Shown here piece after piece: positions 8,273 to 17,941 of a stretch of DNA of 64,000 nt (within the stretch, counting starts at the first letter, position 1; each line of letters starts with the position of its first letter). Source of the stretch: Pedobacter cryophilus. GTDB taxonomy: Bacteria > Bacteroidota > Bacteroidia > Sphingobacteriales > Sphingobacteriaceae. Both the position numbers and the translations under genes were made by a program. The notes under the pieces were generated by a model. That model had not been told where the DNA came from. It made no database searches and saw only the letters and a list, made by a program, of their open reading frames with translations. The DNA lies in assembly GCF_005116455.1 (NCBI RefSeq), contig NZ_SWBP01000001.1, forward strand, positions 744,001 to 808,000. Direction: 5' to 3'.

Positions 8273-9862
8273 ATGAAAAATGTGGATTTCCTGGTAATAG
8301 GATCAGGTATAGCGGGATTGAGTTTTGCCCTTAAGGCTGCAAAACATGGTAAAGTTCTGATAGTTACAAAGTCTAATGAGGATGAATCTAACACCAAGTA
8401 TGCCCAAGGTGGTGTTGCTGTAGTTGTGGATAAAGAAGAAGATTCTTTTGAAAAACATATTCAAGACACCTTAATTGCTGGCGATGGTTTATGTGATAGA
8501 GAGATTGTTGAGATAGTAGTTAAAGAAGGTCCAGATAGAATTAATGAAATAATAGCGTACGGAACTAAGTTTGATAAAACTAAAGGAGGCGTTTATGATT
8601 TAGCAAAAGAAGGTGGACATTCTGAACACAGGGTATTACATTATAAGGATATTACTGGTTTTGAAATTGAAAGAGCTTTATTAGCAGAAATTCATGAGAA
8701 CCCTAACATTGAAATTTTAACTCATTATTTTGTTGTTGATTTAATTACGCAACATCATTTAGGAGATATGGTTACTCGCCAATCTGATGATATAGAATGT
8801 TATGGAGCTTATGCTTTAGATACAAAAACGGGTAAAATTGATAAGTTTTTGTCTAAAATAACATTATTAGCTGCCGGCGGTGCAGGTCATATTTATAGTT
8901 CAACAACCAATCCAACTATTGCAACCGGTGATGGAATTGCAATGGCTTATCGAGCGAAAGCGAAAGTAAGAAATATGGAATTTATTCAGTTTCATCCAAC
9001 AGCATTATATCATCCTGGTGAATATCCTTCTTTTTTAATATCCGAAGCTGTAAGAGGTTATGGTGGCGTTTTAAAAAGAAGAAACGGAGAGGAGTTTATG
9101 TATGAATATGATGAAAGAGGATCTTTAGCTCCTAGAGATATTGTTGCAAGAGCCATAGATGCAGAGATGAAAAAATCTGGTGATGATTTTGTTTATTTAG
9201 ACATCAGACATCGTAAAAAAGAAGATATTTTAAATCATTTTCCTAATATATATGCGAAGTGTTTATCTATTGGTTTAGATATGACAAAAGATATGATTCC
9301 TGTTACACCAGCTTGCCATTATATGTGTGGTGGAGTTTTGGTAGATAAAAATGGTCAATCTTCTTTAAAGCGATTATACGCTTGTGGCGAAGTAACTTCC
9401 ACAGGTTTACATGGTGCTAATCGTTTGGCATCCAACTCTTTATTAGAAGCATTAGTTTTTGCACATCGTATTTACTTAGATTCAAAAGATAGATTAAATC
9501 AATTCACCATTCCAGAAGGAATAGCAGATTGGAATGATAAAAATACGCAACTCTCTAACGAAGATATTTTGGTGACTCATAATATTAGAGAAATGCAAAA
9601 AATGATGAGTGACTATGTAGGGATCGTCCGTTCTGATTTTAGATTGGTAAGAGCGATGAGAAGATTAGGTTTACTTTATGAAGAGACAGAAGATTTTTAC
9701 AAGAAAACTAAGTTATCCGTAAAGCTTTGCGAGTTGAGAAACTTAATTCAGGTTTCTTATATTGTCATCAAATCTGCAATGGAACGTAAAGAAAGCAGAG
9801 GTTTACACTATACAACAGATTACCCAAATCATACTGAAAAATTAACCGACACAATTCTATAA
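8273..9862 (+). CDS. nadB: L-aspartate oxidase NadB
   Basis: A 529-residue FAD enzyme oxidising L-aspartate to iminoaspartate for quinolinate synthesis by NadA. The ATG at 8273 was chosen because it begins MKNVDFLVIGSGIAGLSFAL, putting the dinucleotide-binding glycines near the N-terminus; the frame is open further upstream from a TTG. Other family segments are NTKYAQGGVAVV, AAGGAGHIYSSTTNP, EFIQFHPTALYHPG, LISEAVRGYGG, CHYMCGGVLVD and CGEVTSTGLHGANRLASNSLLEALVFA. It is divergent from nadA and one base upstream of the gamma-carbonic anhydrase gene. Confidence 0.97.
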   Translation: MKNVDFLVIGSGIAGLSFALKAAKHGKVLIVTKSNEDESNTKYAQGGVAVVVDKEEDSFEKHIQDTLIAGDGLCDREIVEIVVKEGPDRINEIIAYGTKFDKTKGGVYDLAKEGGHSEHRVLHYKDITGFEIERALLAEIHENPNIEILTHYFVVDLITQHHLGDMVTRQSDDIECYGAYALDTKTGKIDKFLSKITLLAAGGAGHIYSSTTNPTIATGDGIAMAYRAKAKVRNMEFIQFHPTALYHPGEYPSFLISEAVRGYGGVLKRRNGEEFMYEYDERGSLAPRDIVARAIDAEMKKSGDDFVYLDIRHRKKEDILNHFPNIYAKCLSIGLDMTKDMIPVTPACHYMCGGVLVDKNGQSSLKRLYACGEVTSTGLHGANRLASNSLLEALVFAHRIYLDSKDRLNQFTIPEGIADWNDKNTQLSNEDILVTHNIREMQKMMSDYVGIVRSDFRLVRAMRRLGLLYEETEDFYKKTKLSVKLCELRNLIQVSYIVIKSAMERKESRGLHYTTDYPNHTEKLTDTIL

Positions 9863-9863
9863 T

Positions 9864-10373
9864 ATGCCATTAATAAGATCAGTAAATGATAAAATTCCTG
9901 TTTGGGGAGATGATTGTTTTATTGCAGATAATGCGACAATTGTTGGAGATGTAACCATGGGACATAATTGTTCGGTTTGGTTTAGTACCGTTATAAGGGG
10001 AGATGTTAATTACATTAAAATTGGAGATTATACTAATATTCAAGACGGTGCTGTAATTCACGCTACTTATTTAAAGGCAGCCACAACTATTGGTAGTTAT
10101 GTTTCTATCGGGCACAATGCTTTGGTTCATGGTTGTACTTTACATGATCACGTTTTGGTGGGTATGGGTGCAATCGTTATGGATAACGCTGTAGTAGAAG
10201 AGTTTGTAATTATAGCCGCCGGAGCCATTGTTTTAGAAAATACCATTTGTGAATCAGGCTATTTATATGCCGGCGTTCCAGCTAAAAAAATCAAACCAAT
10301 AACCGATGAGCAAAGAGAATTATTAAAGAAGTTACCACATAATTATGTGATGTATGCGGGTTGGTTTAAGTAA
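9864..10373 (+). CDS. gamma-carbonic anhydrase family protein
   Basis: A 169-residue left-handed beta-helix protein built from hexapeptide repeats. Expected metal ligands of the family are visible in NIQDGAVIHAT, YVSIGHNALVHGC. It matches the YrdA/PaaY/Cam-like group, which includes zinc carbonic anhydrases and proteins without that activity; the real function cannot be settled. It starts one base after nadB ends and is probably cotranscribed with it. The C-terminal helix (EQRELLKKLPHNYV) is typical. Confidence 0.9.
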   Translation: MPLIRSVNDKIPVWGDDCFIADNATIVGDVTMGHNCSVWFSTVIRGDVNYIKIGDYTNIQDGAVIHATYLKAATTIGSYVSIGHNALVHGCTLHDHVLVGMGAIVMDNAVVEEFVIIAAGAIVLENTICESGYLYAGVPAKKIKPITDEQRELLKKLPHNYVMYAGWFK

Positions 10374-10525
10374 TTATTAAATAAATATTTGGGTGTTACC
10401 CTCTATTAAGTGCATAGCATATAACAAAATCTAATACTTCGGGTCAGGCTTTATGCTAAATTTTTTTTGCCAATCTGCATGTTTTTTGAGGGCAAAAAAA
10501 GATACCGCTTCAATCCTTAACACTT
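10374..10525 (-). repeat. dispersed intergenic element, copy D (minus orientation)
   Basis: Read on the minus strand, the spacer between two convergent genes shows GGATTGAAGCGGTATC, TTTTTTTGCCCTC, a GGCAAAAAAAA segment and AAAGCCTGACCCG. This is the same order of blocks as at 43.3 kb. The T-rich GCC and A-rich GGC halves can pair, so it may also serve as a bidirectional terminator. Confidence 0.65.
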
Positions 10526-12130
10526 CTAAAAAACCTTAGGAATCACTATTTTTTCTTCTCTATCCCAATTGGCTCTGGTCACAATATCTTTTTCATAGAA
10601 CCAACTTTTCTCAGGCTGAATTTTAAGTTTCACATTTCCAGTATCAAATTCTCCATTGCTATTACTGTCCTCCACAACTTTTACAGTATATTTTCCCGTC
10701 GGGATATTTTTAATAACAATGGTGGTATTGCTTGTAATTGGCGTTTCTTTATAAATGATGTTTTTATCAGTTAATAACATAACAACATAGTTTTTAACGC
10801 TATCTTCTTTGCTGATGTTTAAACTTAAAGTCCCATAATTTTCAATTTCATCTAATTCAAAATCAAGTTTTATAGCTTTGTTATTGGTACCATAAATATC
10901 TTGAATGGCATTATCCTGAAAGCTCAGAGTATAGCGTTTTTTAACAACCCAAGGATAGGTAACGGCATATTTTCTTGCGGAGGTTTCTATTTTCTTAATG
11001 TTAAAATTTCTTTTTGGAACAGAATCTTCTAACAGGTCCACTTTATTCATATCAATTGTAGCAATTGGAATGTTAAAAGTAATATTTAGTGTATTTCCTG
11101 GTCTTATTTTCCCTCCAGATAGGTTATTACTAAAAGTGATGATTCTTTGATAAGTATCTTTCTTACCTCTTTTAAAAACAAGCGTATCTAAAGGTTTATT
11201 ATCACTATTGATAGATACTTTAAGCGAATCAAAAGTAATTTCCTTTAACCAAATTTGAGTAGTATCTCCTTTTGCAGAAAACTCAATAATGGGATCTTTA
11301 ATATCACCGTCTAAAAATTTTATAGACGGTTTATTAACGGGTTTATTTGCAATAATTAAAATTTTGCCATCATTATCTATTTTTCTATCTACAATTCTAA
11401 ATTGCTCTGGAACTTCTTTAAATAGTTTTAAAACAATATTGCTGGTGTCTTTGATTAGGTTAATGGGGTCTTTTAAAAATGCAATTTCTTCATTGGCACT
11501 ATTGTAAATCCTATCTGGTGAGGTTTCTTTTAAGGCGTAAATGGTATATTTTTGATCTCTTAAATTTTTGATGCTAAAGTTTCCTGCACTATCTGTTGTG
11601 GTATAAAGGGAAGCTCTTTTTTTAGCAAATAATGTATCTCTAGCTAAAGGGAAAATAAAAACCGTTGCATCTTTAACCGGTTTATTGTCAGTTGAGCTCA
11701 CCACGTTTCCATTTATCTGTAAAGAATCTAAAGTTGGGCCGGTAGAAAAAACAAAGCTGTAATTTTTTAACTGGTTAGATTCATTTACATCTTGTACCGC
11801 TTTACCAAAGTTTACTGTATAAGTTGTGTTTTTTTCTAAAGAATCTTTAAACGTAATTTCTAAACTTTTTTGTTTGGTTTTAAAAACCGGAGGAATTTCC
11901 ATTGATGGAGAAACGCTAATCTCCGTAAATTCATTTGTCAGTTTAAAATATTCGTCAAACTCAATTTCTATTTTATCACCTTTAAAATTTCTTGTTAAAT
12001 TTTTTGGAGTTTCCTTCAAAACTTTTGGAGCCTCAGTATCTCGAGGACCACCTTGCGGTTGTTGTAAACTTGCGCATGAGCAATAAAGCAAAGAAGCCAA
12101 AAATAGAGAGAAGATAAAATGCTTTTTCAC
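10526..12130 (-). CDS. Ig-like (SbsA-type) domain lipoprotein
   Basis: A 534-residue surface or periplasmic lipoprotein. The signal MKKHFIFSLFLASLLYCSC ends in a Cys lipobox. Directly after it comes QQPQGGPRDTEAPKVL, the GGPRD(T)xPP motif typical of Bacteroidota proteins with an N-terminal SbsA Ig-like (Big_5) domain, including KIEIEFDEYFKL and NTTYTVNFGKAVQDVNE. The rest is beta-rich with a carboxypeptidase-regulatory-like strand pattern near residues 135-195. No catalytic motif is visible. Probably a structural cell-surface protein of unknown role. It is convergent with nadB and its follower. Confidence 0.85.
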   Translation of the reverse strand: MKKHFIFSLFLASLLYCSCASLQQPQGGPRDTEAPKVLKETPKNLTRNFKGDKIEIEFDEYFKLTNEFTEISVSPSMEIPPVFKTKQKSLEITFKDSLEKNTTYTVNFGKAVQDVNESNQLKNYSFVFSTGPTLDSLQINGNVVSSTDNKPVKDATVFIFPLARDTLFAKKRASLYTTTDSAGNFSIKNLRDQKYTIYALKETSPDRIYNSANEEIAFLKDPINLIKDTSNIVLKLFKEVPEQFRIVDRKIDNDGKILIIANKPVNKPSIKFLDGDIKDPIIEFSAKGDTTQIWLKEITFDSLKVSINSDNKPLDTLVFKRGKKDTYQRIITFSNNLSGGKIRPGNTLNITFNIPIATIDMNKVDLLEDSVPKRNFNIKKIETSARKYAVTYPWVVKKRYTLSFQDNAIQDIYGTNNKAIKLDFELDEIENYGTLSLNISKEDSVKNYVVMLLTDKNIIYKETPITSNTTIVIKNIPTGKYTVKVVEDSNSNGEFDTGNVKLKIQPEKSWFYEKDIVTRANWDREEKIVIPKVF

Positions 12131-12282
12131 TGGTTTTTTATTTAAGCTTATTTATAAGCGATTTAACGAATTTTTAGTTTTTTATGAAGATTATGTCTCG
12201 GAAATAAAAATAGGCGCTATAATCAAATAATTTTAGTAAGCGTTTTTATTTATTTAAACAACTGATAAACAAGTATTTATAT

Positions 12283-14145
12283 TTATTTTGAGATATGAAC
12301 CATTAAAACTGACACATCAGAAGGAGTAACACCCGAAATCCTAGAAGCCTGACCTAAAGTTCTAGGTTTTATTTTCATTAACTTTTCTCTAGCTTCTTTT
12401 GACAACGATTGTAATTGATGGTAATTAAATTCGGGATTGATTTCCTTGTCTTCCATCTTTTTCATTTTACCTACAATCTCTAATTCTTTTTCAAAATAGC
12501 TATCGTATTTAATTTTAATTTCTGCCTGTTCTATAGTTTCTCTATCAAACTGATTTAAATAGTCATCTAAATCCAAACTCATTTTTCTAAGATCGTTAAT
12601 CGAAATTTGTGGTCTGCCTAATAGGTTATGAAGTTTTGCGCTTTGGCTTATCGCCGATGTTTCTAAAGCTTCTAAAATAGGATTGGCTATTTCCTTGCTA
12701 ATAGATTGTTCTTTCATAAACTGAACAATGGCTAAAGAATTTGCAATTTTTTCATTCACCTTATTTAATCTCTCATCATTAATTAATCCAAGTTGATGCG
12801 CTATTGGACTTAACCTTTCATCTGCATTATCTTGTCTCAACAGCAATCTGTGTTCTGCTCTCGAGGTAAACATGCGGTAAGGTTCTTCCGTTCCTTTGGT
12901 CACTAAGTCATCAATTAATACACCTATATATGATTCAGACCTTTTTAAGATAAGAACTGGTTTTTCATTTACCTTTTGATGCGCATTAATTCCTGCGATG
13001 AAACCTTGTGCTGCTGCTTCTTCATATCCTGTGGTACCGTTAATTTGACCGGCAAAAAATAGGTTTTGAATCAGTTTGGTTTCTAAGCTTAAACCTAATT
13101 GCGTAGGAGGGAAGAAATCATATTCAATGGCATAACCCGGTCTAAACATTTTGGCATTTTCAAAACCAGGAATTAAACGTAATGCTTTTTGTTGGACATC
13201 TTCGGGTAAGGAAGTCGAGAATCCATTAACGTAGATTTCAACTGTATTAAAACCTTCTGGTTCTACAAATATTTGATGTCTTTCTCTTTCTGCAAATCGG
13301 TTTATTTTATCTTCAATAGAAGGACAATACCTAGGACCCAAACCTTTAATTCTACCCGTGAACATGGGAGATTTTTCAAAGCCTTCTTTTAAAGCTTCAT
13401 GTACAGCCGCATTGGTATAGGTAATCCAGCAGCATCTTTGTTCCTTAGGTTTCTCTACTTCTGTGTAGGAGAATCTGCCACCATCATCGTCTCCCCATTG
13501 TTCTTCCATTTTAGAATAATCCAATGATCTTCCGTCAACTCTTGGAGGCGTACCTGTTTTCATTCTTCCAGATTCGAAGCCTAATTCTACTAATTGCTCA
13601 GTAATTCCCGTAGCTGATTTTTCTCCTGTTCTACCGCCACCCATTCTCTTTTCACCTATATGGATTACCCCATTTAAGAAAGTACCGTTAGTTAAAACAA
13701 CTGATGAGGATTCTATTTCTACACCTAATGATGTAACAACACCACAAACTTTATTGTCTTTAACAATTAGGCTAGAGACCATGTCTTGCCAAAAATCAAC
13801 ATTTGGTGTTTTTTCTAACGCTAAACGCCATTCTTCTGCAAAACGCATTCTATCATTTTGTGTTCTTGGCGACCACATTGCTGGTCCTTTAGAGCGATTC
13901 AGCATTCTGAATTGAATGGTTGATTTATCCGAAATAATTCCAGAATAACCACCCATGGCATCAATCTCTCTTACAATTTGTCCTTTTGCTACGCCGCCCA
14001 TTGCTGGGTTGCAACTCATTTGTGCAATAGTGCCCATGTTCATGGTGACTAATAAAACAGAAGAACCTAAGTTAGCCGCCGCTGCCGCCGCTTCACAACC
14101 AGCATGACCAGCACCAACTACAATAACATCGTATTTTTTAAACAT
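12283..14145 (-). CDS. mnmG: tRNA uridine-5-carboxymethylaminomethyl modification enzyme MnmG (GidA)
   Basis: A 620-residue FAD protein that with MnmE installs the carboxymethylaminomethyl group on U34 of certain tRNAs. The FAD motif [10 protein letters not shown] is at residues 11-20; the family signatures [34 protein letters not shown], and the C-terminal [17 protein letters not shown] and [17 protein letters not shown] are all present. Full length. A perfect parS site begins 12 bases upstream of its ATG, and another lies in the next gene; linkage of gidA to the par region is known in many bacteria. Confidence 0.97.
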   Translation of the reverse strand: MFKKYDVIVVGAGHAGCEAAAAAANLGSSVLLVTMNMGTIAQMSCNPAMGGVAKGQIVREIDAMGGYSGIISDKSTIQFRMLNRSKGPAMWSPRTQNDRMRFAEEWRLALEKTPNVDFWQDMVSSLIVKDNKVCGVVTSLGVEIESSSVVLTNGTFLNGVIHIGEKRMGGGRTGEKSATGITEQLVELGFESGRMKTGTPPRVDGRSLDYSKMEEQWGDDDGGRFSYTEVEKPKEQRCCWITYTNAAVHEALKEGFEKSPMFTGRIKGLGPRYCPSIEDKINRFAERERHQIFVEPEGFNTVEIYVNGFSTSLPEDVQQKALRLIPGFENAKMFRPGYAIEYDFFPPTQLGLSLETKLIQNLFFAGQINGTTGYEEAAAQGFIAGINAHQKVNEKPVLILKRSESYIGVLIDDLVTKGTEEPYRMFTSRAEHRLLLRQDNADERLSPIAHQLGLINDERLNKVNEKIANSLAIVQFMKEQSISKEIANPILEALETSAISQSAKLHNLLGRPQISINDLRKMSLDLDDYLNQFDRETIEQAEIKIKYDSYFEKELEIVGKMKKMEDKEINPEFNYHQLQSLSKEAREKLMKIKPRTLGQASRISGVTPSDVSVLMVHISK

Positions 14146-14156
14146 AATTTATATAA

Positions 14157-14172
14157 TGTTTCACGTGAAACA
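14157..14172. promoter_or_regulatory. parS centromere site 1 (ParB binding)
   Basis: TGTTTCACGTGAAACA, a perfect 16-base match to the ParB/Spo0J parS palindrome. It lies in the short gap between mnmG and the CBU_0592-type gene, in the presumed mnmG leader or promoter. ParB bound here would nucleate the partition complex and might also affect mnmG transcription (inference). Confidence 0.93.
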
Positions 14173-14225
14173 TTTTGATTTTATAAAGATACAGCTTATA
14201 TTTTTCAATAAAATTTATCAGCCAA

Positions 14226-14486
14226 TCATGACTTCTTGTTGAATGTTTCACGTGAAACAGTTCCTTTAAAAAGCGAAAGAATAGCTGTAAAAGACCAAAT
14301 GATATTTAAAACAACAAAAGGGTAGAAGTCAACCATCCAAGAAGCATAGCAACTTATTAAACCGCCAATGGCGTTTAATAAGGCATAAAGCTTGCTTTTA
14401 TTATCAACGTAGCCAAAAATATTCAAGAAGAAAGCAATTAATAATATACCAACACCTAATGATGCCACCCAGTTTGCTACACTCAC
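14226..14486 (-). CDS. CBU_0592 family small membrane protein
   Basis: An 86-residue inner-membrane protein with three hydrophobic stretches: WVASLGVGILLIAFFLNIF, LYALLNAIGGLISCYASW and FVVLNIIWSFTAILSLF. This is the layout of the uncharacterised CBU_0592 family. Its start overlaps the ABC-F gene stop by four bases (ATGA), so translation may be coupled. The C-terminus TVSRETF is encoded by a perfect parS site, so the tail sequence may be dictated by ParB binding rather than by protein function. Confidence 0.8.
   Translation of the reverse strand: MSVANWVASLGVGILLIAFFLNIFGYVDNKSKLYALLNAIGGLISCYASWMVDFYPFVVLNIIWSFTAILSLFKGTVSRETFNKKS
14244..14259. promoter_or_regulatory. parS centromere site 2 (ParB binding), inside a gene
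   Basis: A second perfect TGTTTCACGTGAAACA, 87 bases from the first, located within the 3' coding end of the small membrane protein gene. Coding parS sites translating as VSRETF are well known near bacterial origins. Confidence 0.93.
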
Positions 14487-16342
14487 GCTAATTCAGTTAA
14501 AGTGATCCATTGCATAGATTTTTCATCTAACAAAGTGTTTGTTTCCTCTATTGTTTTAGAAAGAGCTATTAATTCTTCATGAGAGGCATTTGGATTATTT
14601 AGCTCGTTAGTCAGTTTTTCTACTGTGGCTTCTAAATCGGCAATCTCTTTTTCTAAGAGTTCAATTGCTCTTTGTTCTTTGTATGATAATTTGCTTTTTA
14701 CAGTTTCCTTTTTTACTTCTACAACAGGAGCAGGCTTCTCTTCTTTTGTTTTAGATTTTAATAATTCCTGTTCAAAGCGATAAGATGAATAGTTTCCATT
14801 GTAAATTCTAATGTCTCCATTGCCTTCTAAAACGAAAAGTTGCTCAGTAAGTTTATCCACCAAATACCTGTCGTGAGAAACTAAAAGTAATACACCAGGA
14901 TAGGTTTCTAAAAACTCCTCTAATACGTTTAAGGTATCTATATCTAAATCATTGGTAGGCTCATCTAAAATTAAAAAGTTAGGATTTTTGATCAACACCT
15001 TCATTAAATGAAGTCTCTTTTTTTCACCACCACTTAGTAAACTCACAAAACCATGTTGTTTTTTAGGAGGGAAAAGAAAGTGGGTGAGGAGTTGTGATGC
15101 TGATATGGTTTTACCGTCAGACATGGTGATGTATTCGGCAATGTTTTTTACCACATCAATCACTCTTTCACTTTCATCAAAACTTAAACCAGATTGATGG
15201 TAATAACCAAAAACTGTGGTTTCTCCAATGACTACGTTGCCAGCATCTGGTTTTAATTCATTGGTAATGATATTTAATAGCGTTGATTTTCCCGTTCCGT
15301 TTTTACCTGTTAAACCAATTTTGTCTCCCTTTTTAAAAACATAAGAGAAATTATCAATAATGTTTCTTTCCTGAAAGGTTTTAGAAATATGGTGTAATTC
15401 TAAAATTTGCTTGCCTTGTCGGCTTACCTTCACATCAAGCGTAACAGATTCTTTGATAAATTGCCCTTTTGTTTTGGTTTCCAAATCATAAAAAGAATCT
15501 ATCCTTGCTTTTGATTTGGTTCCCCTGGCTTGAGGCATTCTGCGCATCCACTCTAATTCTTTTTTGAGTAGGTTTTTGTTTTTAGCTAATACCGCACTGT
15601 TTATAGCGTCTTGCTCTGCTTTTTTCTCTAAATAATAAGCATATTTTCCTTTATAGGTATAAACAGTGCCGTTTTCTAATTCTATAATTTCATTGCAAAC
15701 ATTATCTAAAAAATAACGATCATGGGTAACCATTAAAATGGTTTTGCCTCCAGTAGTTAAAAAGCTTTCTAGCCATTCTATGGTGTCAATGTCTAAATGA
15801 TTGGTTGGCTCATCTATGACATAAACATCAGGTTCATCTATTAAAAGTTTTGCAAGACTTAAGCGTTTACGCTGACCACCAGATAAGGTGTCTATTTGTT
15901 GATCAAGATGATGAATATCTAAACGACCCAAAATAGTCTTAATTTGATGTTCATATTCCCAAGCTTCTAAATTGCTCAACTCTTCTGTTAAACGATTAAT
16001 CTCATCAACATCTGGATTTTCTTGTTCTAATAATTCCTCATATTCTCTTATGATTTGTTGCGAACGATTATCCATACTAAAAATGAAATCGCTGATGCTT
16101 TGCCCGGCTTCAAACTGAGGGTCTTGTTCTAAATAACCAAAACGAATGTCTTTTTCTTTGACAACCTTTCCTTCTGTTGGTTTTATTTTTTCTGCCAGAA
16201 GTTTTAAAAGGGTTGATTTTCCGGCACCATTTATTCCAACCAAAGCAACGCGTTGCCCTTGTTGTAGTCCGAAAGTTAAATTTCTAAAAAGCCAATGGTC
16301 ATTAAATGCATGGCTTAATTGTTCTGCTGATACGATACTCAC
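14483..16342 (-). CDS. ABC-F family ATP-binding cassette protein (Uup-like)
   Basis: A 619-residue soluble protein with two ABC ATPase domains and no membrane segments. Domain 1 has Walker A GINGAGKST (about 37-45), signature LSGGQRKRLSLA and Walker B VYVIDEPTNHLD. Domain 2 has GKNGTGKST, LSGGEKKRLHLM and FLILDEPTNDLD. The interdomain linker carries the charged ARGTKSKARIDSF segment, and residues about 545-605 form the C-terminal coiled coil typical of Uup. ABC-F proteins act on ribosomes or on branched DNA; which applies is not clear. The start overlaps the upstream gene by four bases. Confidence 0.93.
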   Translation of the reverse strand: MSIVSAEQLSHAFNDHWLFRNLTFGLQQGQRVALVGINGAGKSTLLKLLAEKIKPTEGKVVKEKDIRFGYLEQDPQFEAGQSISDFIFSMDNRSQQIIREYEELLEQENPDVDEINRLTEELSNLEAWEYEHQIKTILGRLDIHHLDQQIDTLSGGQRKRLSLAKLLIDEPDVYVIDEPTNHLDIDTIEWLESFLTTGGKTILMVTHDRYFLDNVCNEIIELENGTVYTYKGKYAYYLEKKAEQDAINSAVLAKNKNLLKKELEWMRRMPQARGTKSKARIDSFYDLETKTKGQFIKESVTLDVKVSRQGKQILELHHISKTFQERNIIDNFSYVFKKGDKIGLTGKNGTGKSTLLNIITNELKPDAGNVVIGETTVFGYYHQSGLSFDESERVIDVVKNIAEYITMSDGKTISASQLLTHFLFPPKKQHGFVSLLSGGEKKRLHLMKVLIKNPNFLILDEPTNDLDIDTLNVLEEFLETYPGVLLLVSHDRYLVDKLTEQLFVLEGNGDIRIYNGNYSSYRFEQELLKSKTKEEKPAPVVEVKKETVKSKLSYKEQRAIELLEKEIADLEATVEKLTNELNNPNASHEELIALSKTIEETNTLLDEKSMQWITLTELA

Positions 16343-16995
16343 ACTAATTCTTTAATTTGATCTGATTGATGTACAAAGATGCCTTTTTTATTTTTAATAG
16401 ATTCATTTATCATTGCTTTGGCAACATCCTCAGCGGCAATACTGCGGTATTTTTTAAGAGATCCAATCAATAACGGATCAATCACTTTTATTAGTACAAG
16501 TGCTATTTTTTCTAGCGGACGATTCTCATTCCTATTTCCTCTTAAAAAAGAAGGTTGATATATATGTAAAGACGAGATGCCTAGTTTCTTTAAATCCTCC
16601 TCAGTATCTCCTTTCATTTTAGTGTAAAAGTTCGCCGATTTTGAATTGGCGCCTAATGCAGAAACCAAATGAAATTGACGCAGTCCATTTTTTAGACCTT
16701 CCTTAGCAAAATATAAGGGATAATCATGATCTATCTTTTTGTAAATAGCAAGATCCGGCGTTTTCTTTTGGGTAGAACCTAAACAACAAAATATTATATC
16801 GGCCTTTATTTCTTCCTTTTTCAATTCCAAATGCTCAAAATCTGTAACAATTTGAATCAGTTTTGGATGCTGAATAGGTAATAATTTTCTGACAAATATT
16901 TTAATGCTATCAAAATGAGGGTCGTTTAGGAGTAATGTCAGTAAATGACTGCCAATTAGTCCGCTTGCGCCTAAAACTATTGCTGATGTTTTCAT
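16339..16995 (-). CDS. NAD(P)-binding Rossmann-fold oxidoreductase-like protein
   Basis: A 218-residue atypical short-chain dehydrogenase/NAD(P)H-binding protein. The nucleotide-binding motif is at the N-terminus (VLGASGLIGSHLLTLLL), followed by DIIFCCLGSTQKK and FHLVSALGANSKSANFYTKMKG, in which a YxxxK pair is conserved as in HTATIP2/YbjT-like proteins. Substrate unknown. It is the first gene of a tightly overlapping three-gene run with the ABC-F and CBU_0592 genes. A TACTTTTG promoter-like element lies on the minus strand at 17015-17022, about 20 bases before its ATG. Confidence 0.85.
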   Translation of the reverse strand: MKTSAIVLGASGLIGSHLLTLLLNDPHFDSIKIFVRKLLPIQHPKLIQIVTDFEHLELKKEEIKADIIFCCLGSTQKKTPDLAIYKKIDHDYPLYFAKEGLKNGLRQFHLVSALGANSKSANFYTKMKGDTEEDLKKLGISSLHIYQPSFLRGNRNENRPLEKIALVLIKVIDPLLIGSLKKYRSIAAEDVAKAMINESIKNKKGIFVHQSDQIKELV

Positions 16996-17084
16996 AATTG
17001 CTTAAATAATAAAACAAAAGTACGTATTTAGAGTTTGGAATAAAATTTGTATGTTTAAACATGTAATTAGTAAACGAATAAAAT

Positions 17085-17795
17085 ATGAAAACAATATTTC
17101 ATCCTGCCGAGCAAAGAGGCTTTGCAAGCAGAGGTTGGTTAAAAAGCTATCATTCATTTAGTTTTAGTCAGTTTTACGATCCAGAGAAAATGAATTTTGG
17201 ATTGTTAAGAGTATTGAATGATGATTTTGTAGAGCAGGGAATGGGTTTTGGGACTCACGGACATGATAATATGGAAATTGTAAGCATCCCGCTAGAAGGC
17301 GCTTTAAAACATAACGATAGTACGGGTAGAGAGGCCATCATTAAACAAGGAGATGTACAAATTATGTCGGCGGGTTCTGGCATTCAACATTCAGAATACA
17401 ATGAATCTAAAACTGAGCCTGTAAAATTTTTACAGATTTGGGTTTTCCCAAAAGAAAAGGATATCACTCCAAGATATGAGCAAAAATCTTTTACAGAAGA
17501 GGATAAGAAAAATCAGTTTTTAACGGTGGTTTCACCTGAAAAAGACGGAAAAAATATCTGGATTAACCAAGATGCCTATTTTTCTTTGAGCAATTTAGAC
17601 GCTGGAAAAACACTTACTTATGATTTACACGGTAAACAAAATGGCGTTTATGTTTTTATTTTGGATGGAAAAGCAAAAGCTGCCGACCAAGATTTAAGTA
17701 GCAGAGATGCTTTAGGTGTTTACGAAACTGAAAAAGTAGAAATTACCGCTCAAGAAGATGTTAAAATATTGGTGATAGAAGTTCCAATGGCATAA
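17085..17795 (+). CDS. pirin family protein (YhhW-like)
   Basis: A 236-residue bicupin. The family start HPAEQRGFASRGWLKSYHSF, the metal-site segment GFGTHGHDNMEIVSIPLEG, and SAGSGIQHSEYNES (third His and Glu ligands) are all conserved. Relatives such as E. coli YhhW degrade quercetin in vitro; the physiological role in bacteria is unclear, with links to stress and redox sensing. It is monocistronic, divergent from the Rossmann gene, and followed by a clear terminator. Confidence 0.94.
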   Translation: MKTIFHPAEQRGFASRGWLKSYHSFSFSQFYDPEKMNFGLLRVLNDDFVEQGMGFGTHGHDNMEIVSIPLEGALKHNDSTGREAIIKQGDVQIMSAGSGIQHSEYNESKTEPVKFLQIWVFPKEKDITPRYEQKSFTEEDKKNQFLTVVSPEKDGKNIWINQDAYFSLSNLDAGKTLTYDLHGKQNGVYVFILDGKAKAADQDLSSRDALGVYETEKVEITAQEDVKILVIEVPMA

Positions 17796-17815
17796 TAGCG
17801 GGGCATAAATTTTTT

Positions 17816-17851
17816 AAAAGCATTTAGATGAGTTTTCTAGGTGCTTTTTTT
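17816..17851 (+). terminator. intrinsic terminator of the pirin gene
   Basis: A 13-base stem with two G-U pairs (17816-17828 with 17836-17848) and a 7-base loop is followed by a T tract to 17851. It sits 20 bases after the pirin stop. Confidence 0.8.
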
Positions 17852-17941
17852 ATGTTTTAATAAGCGAAACTTTTTTTATGAGAGTGAATGTCATTTTTTG
17901 ACAAAGACTATGGTTTTTAAGAAACATTTAAATTCATAATT

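Noticed and set aside
8200-8397. Minus-strand frame overlapping the nadB start
   Set aside because: It lies antisense to the conserved FAD-binding part of nadB and resembles no family.
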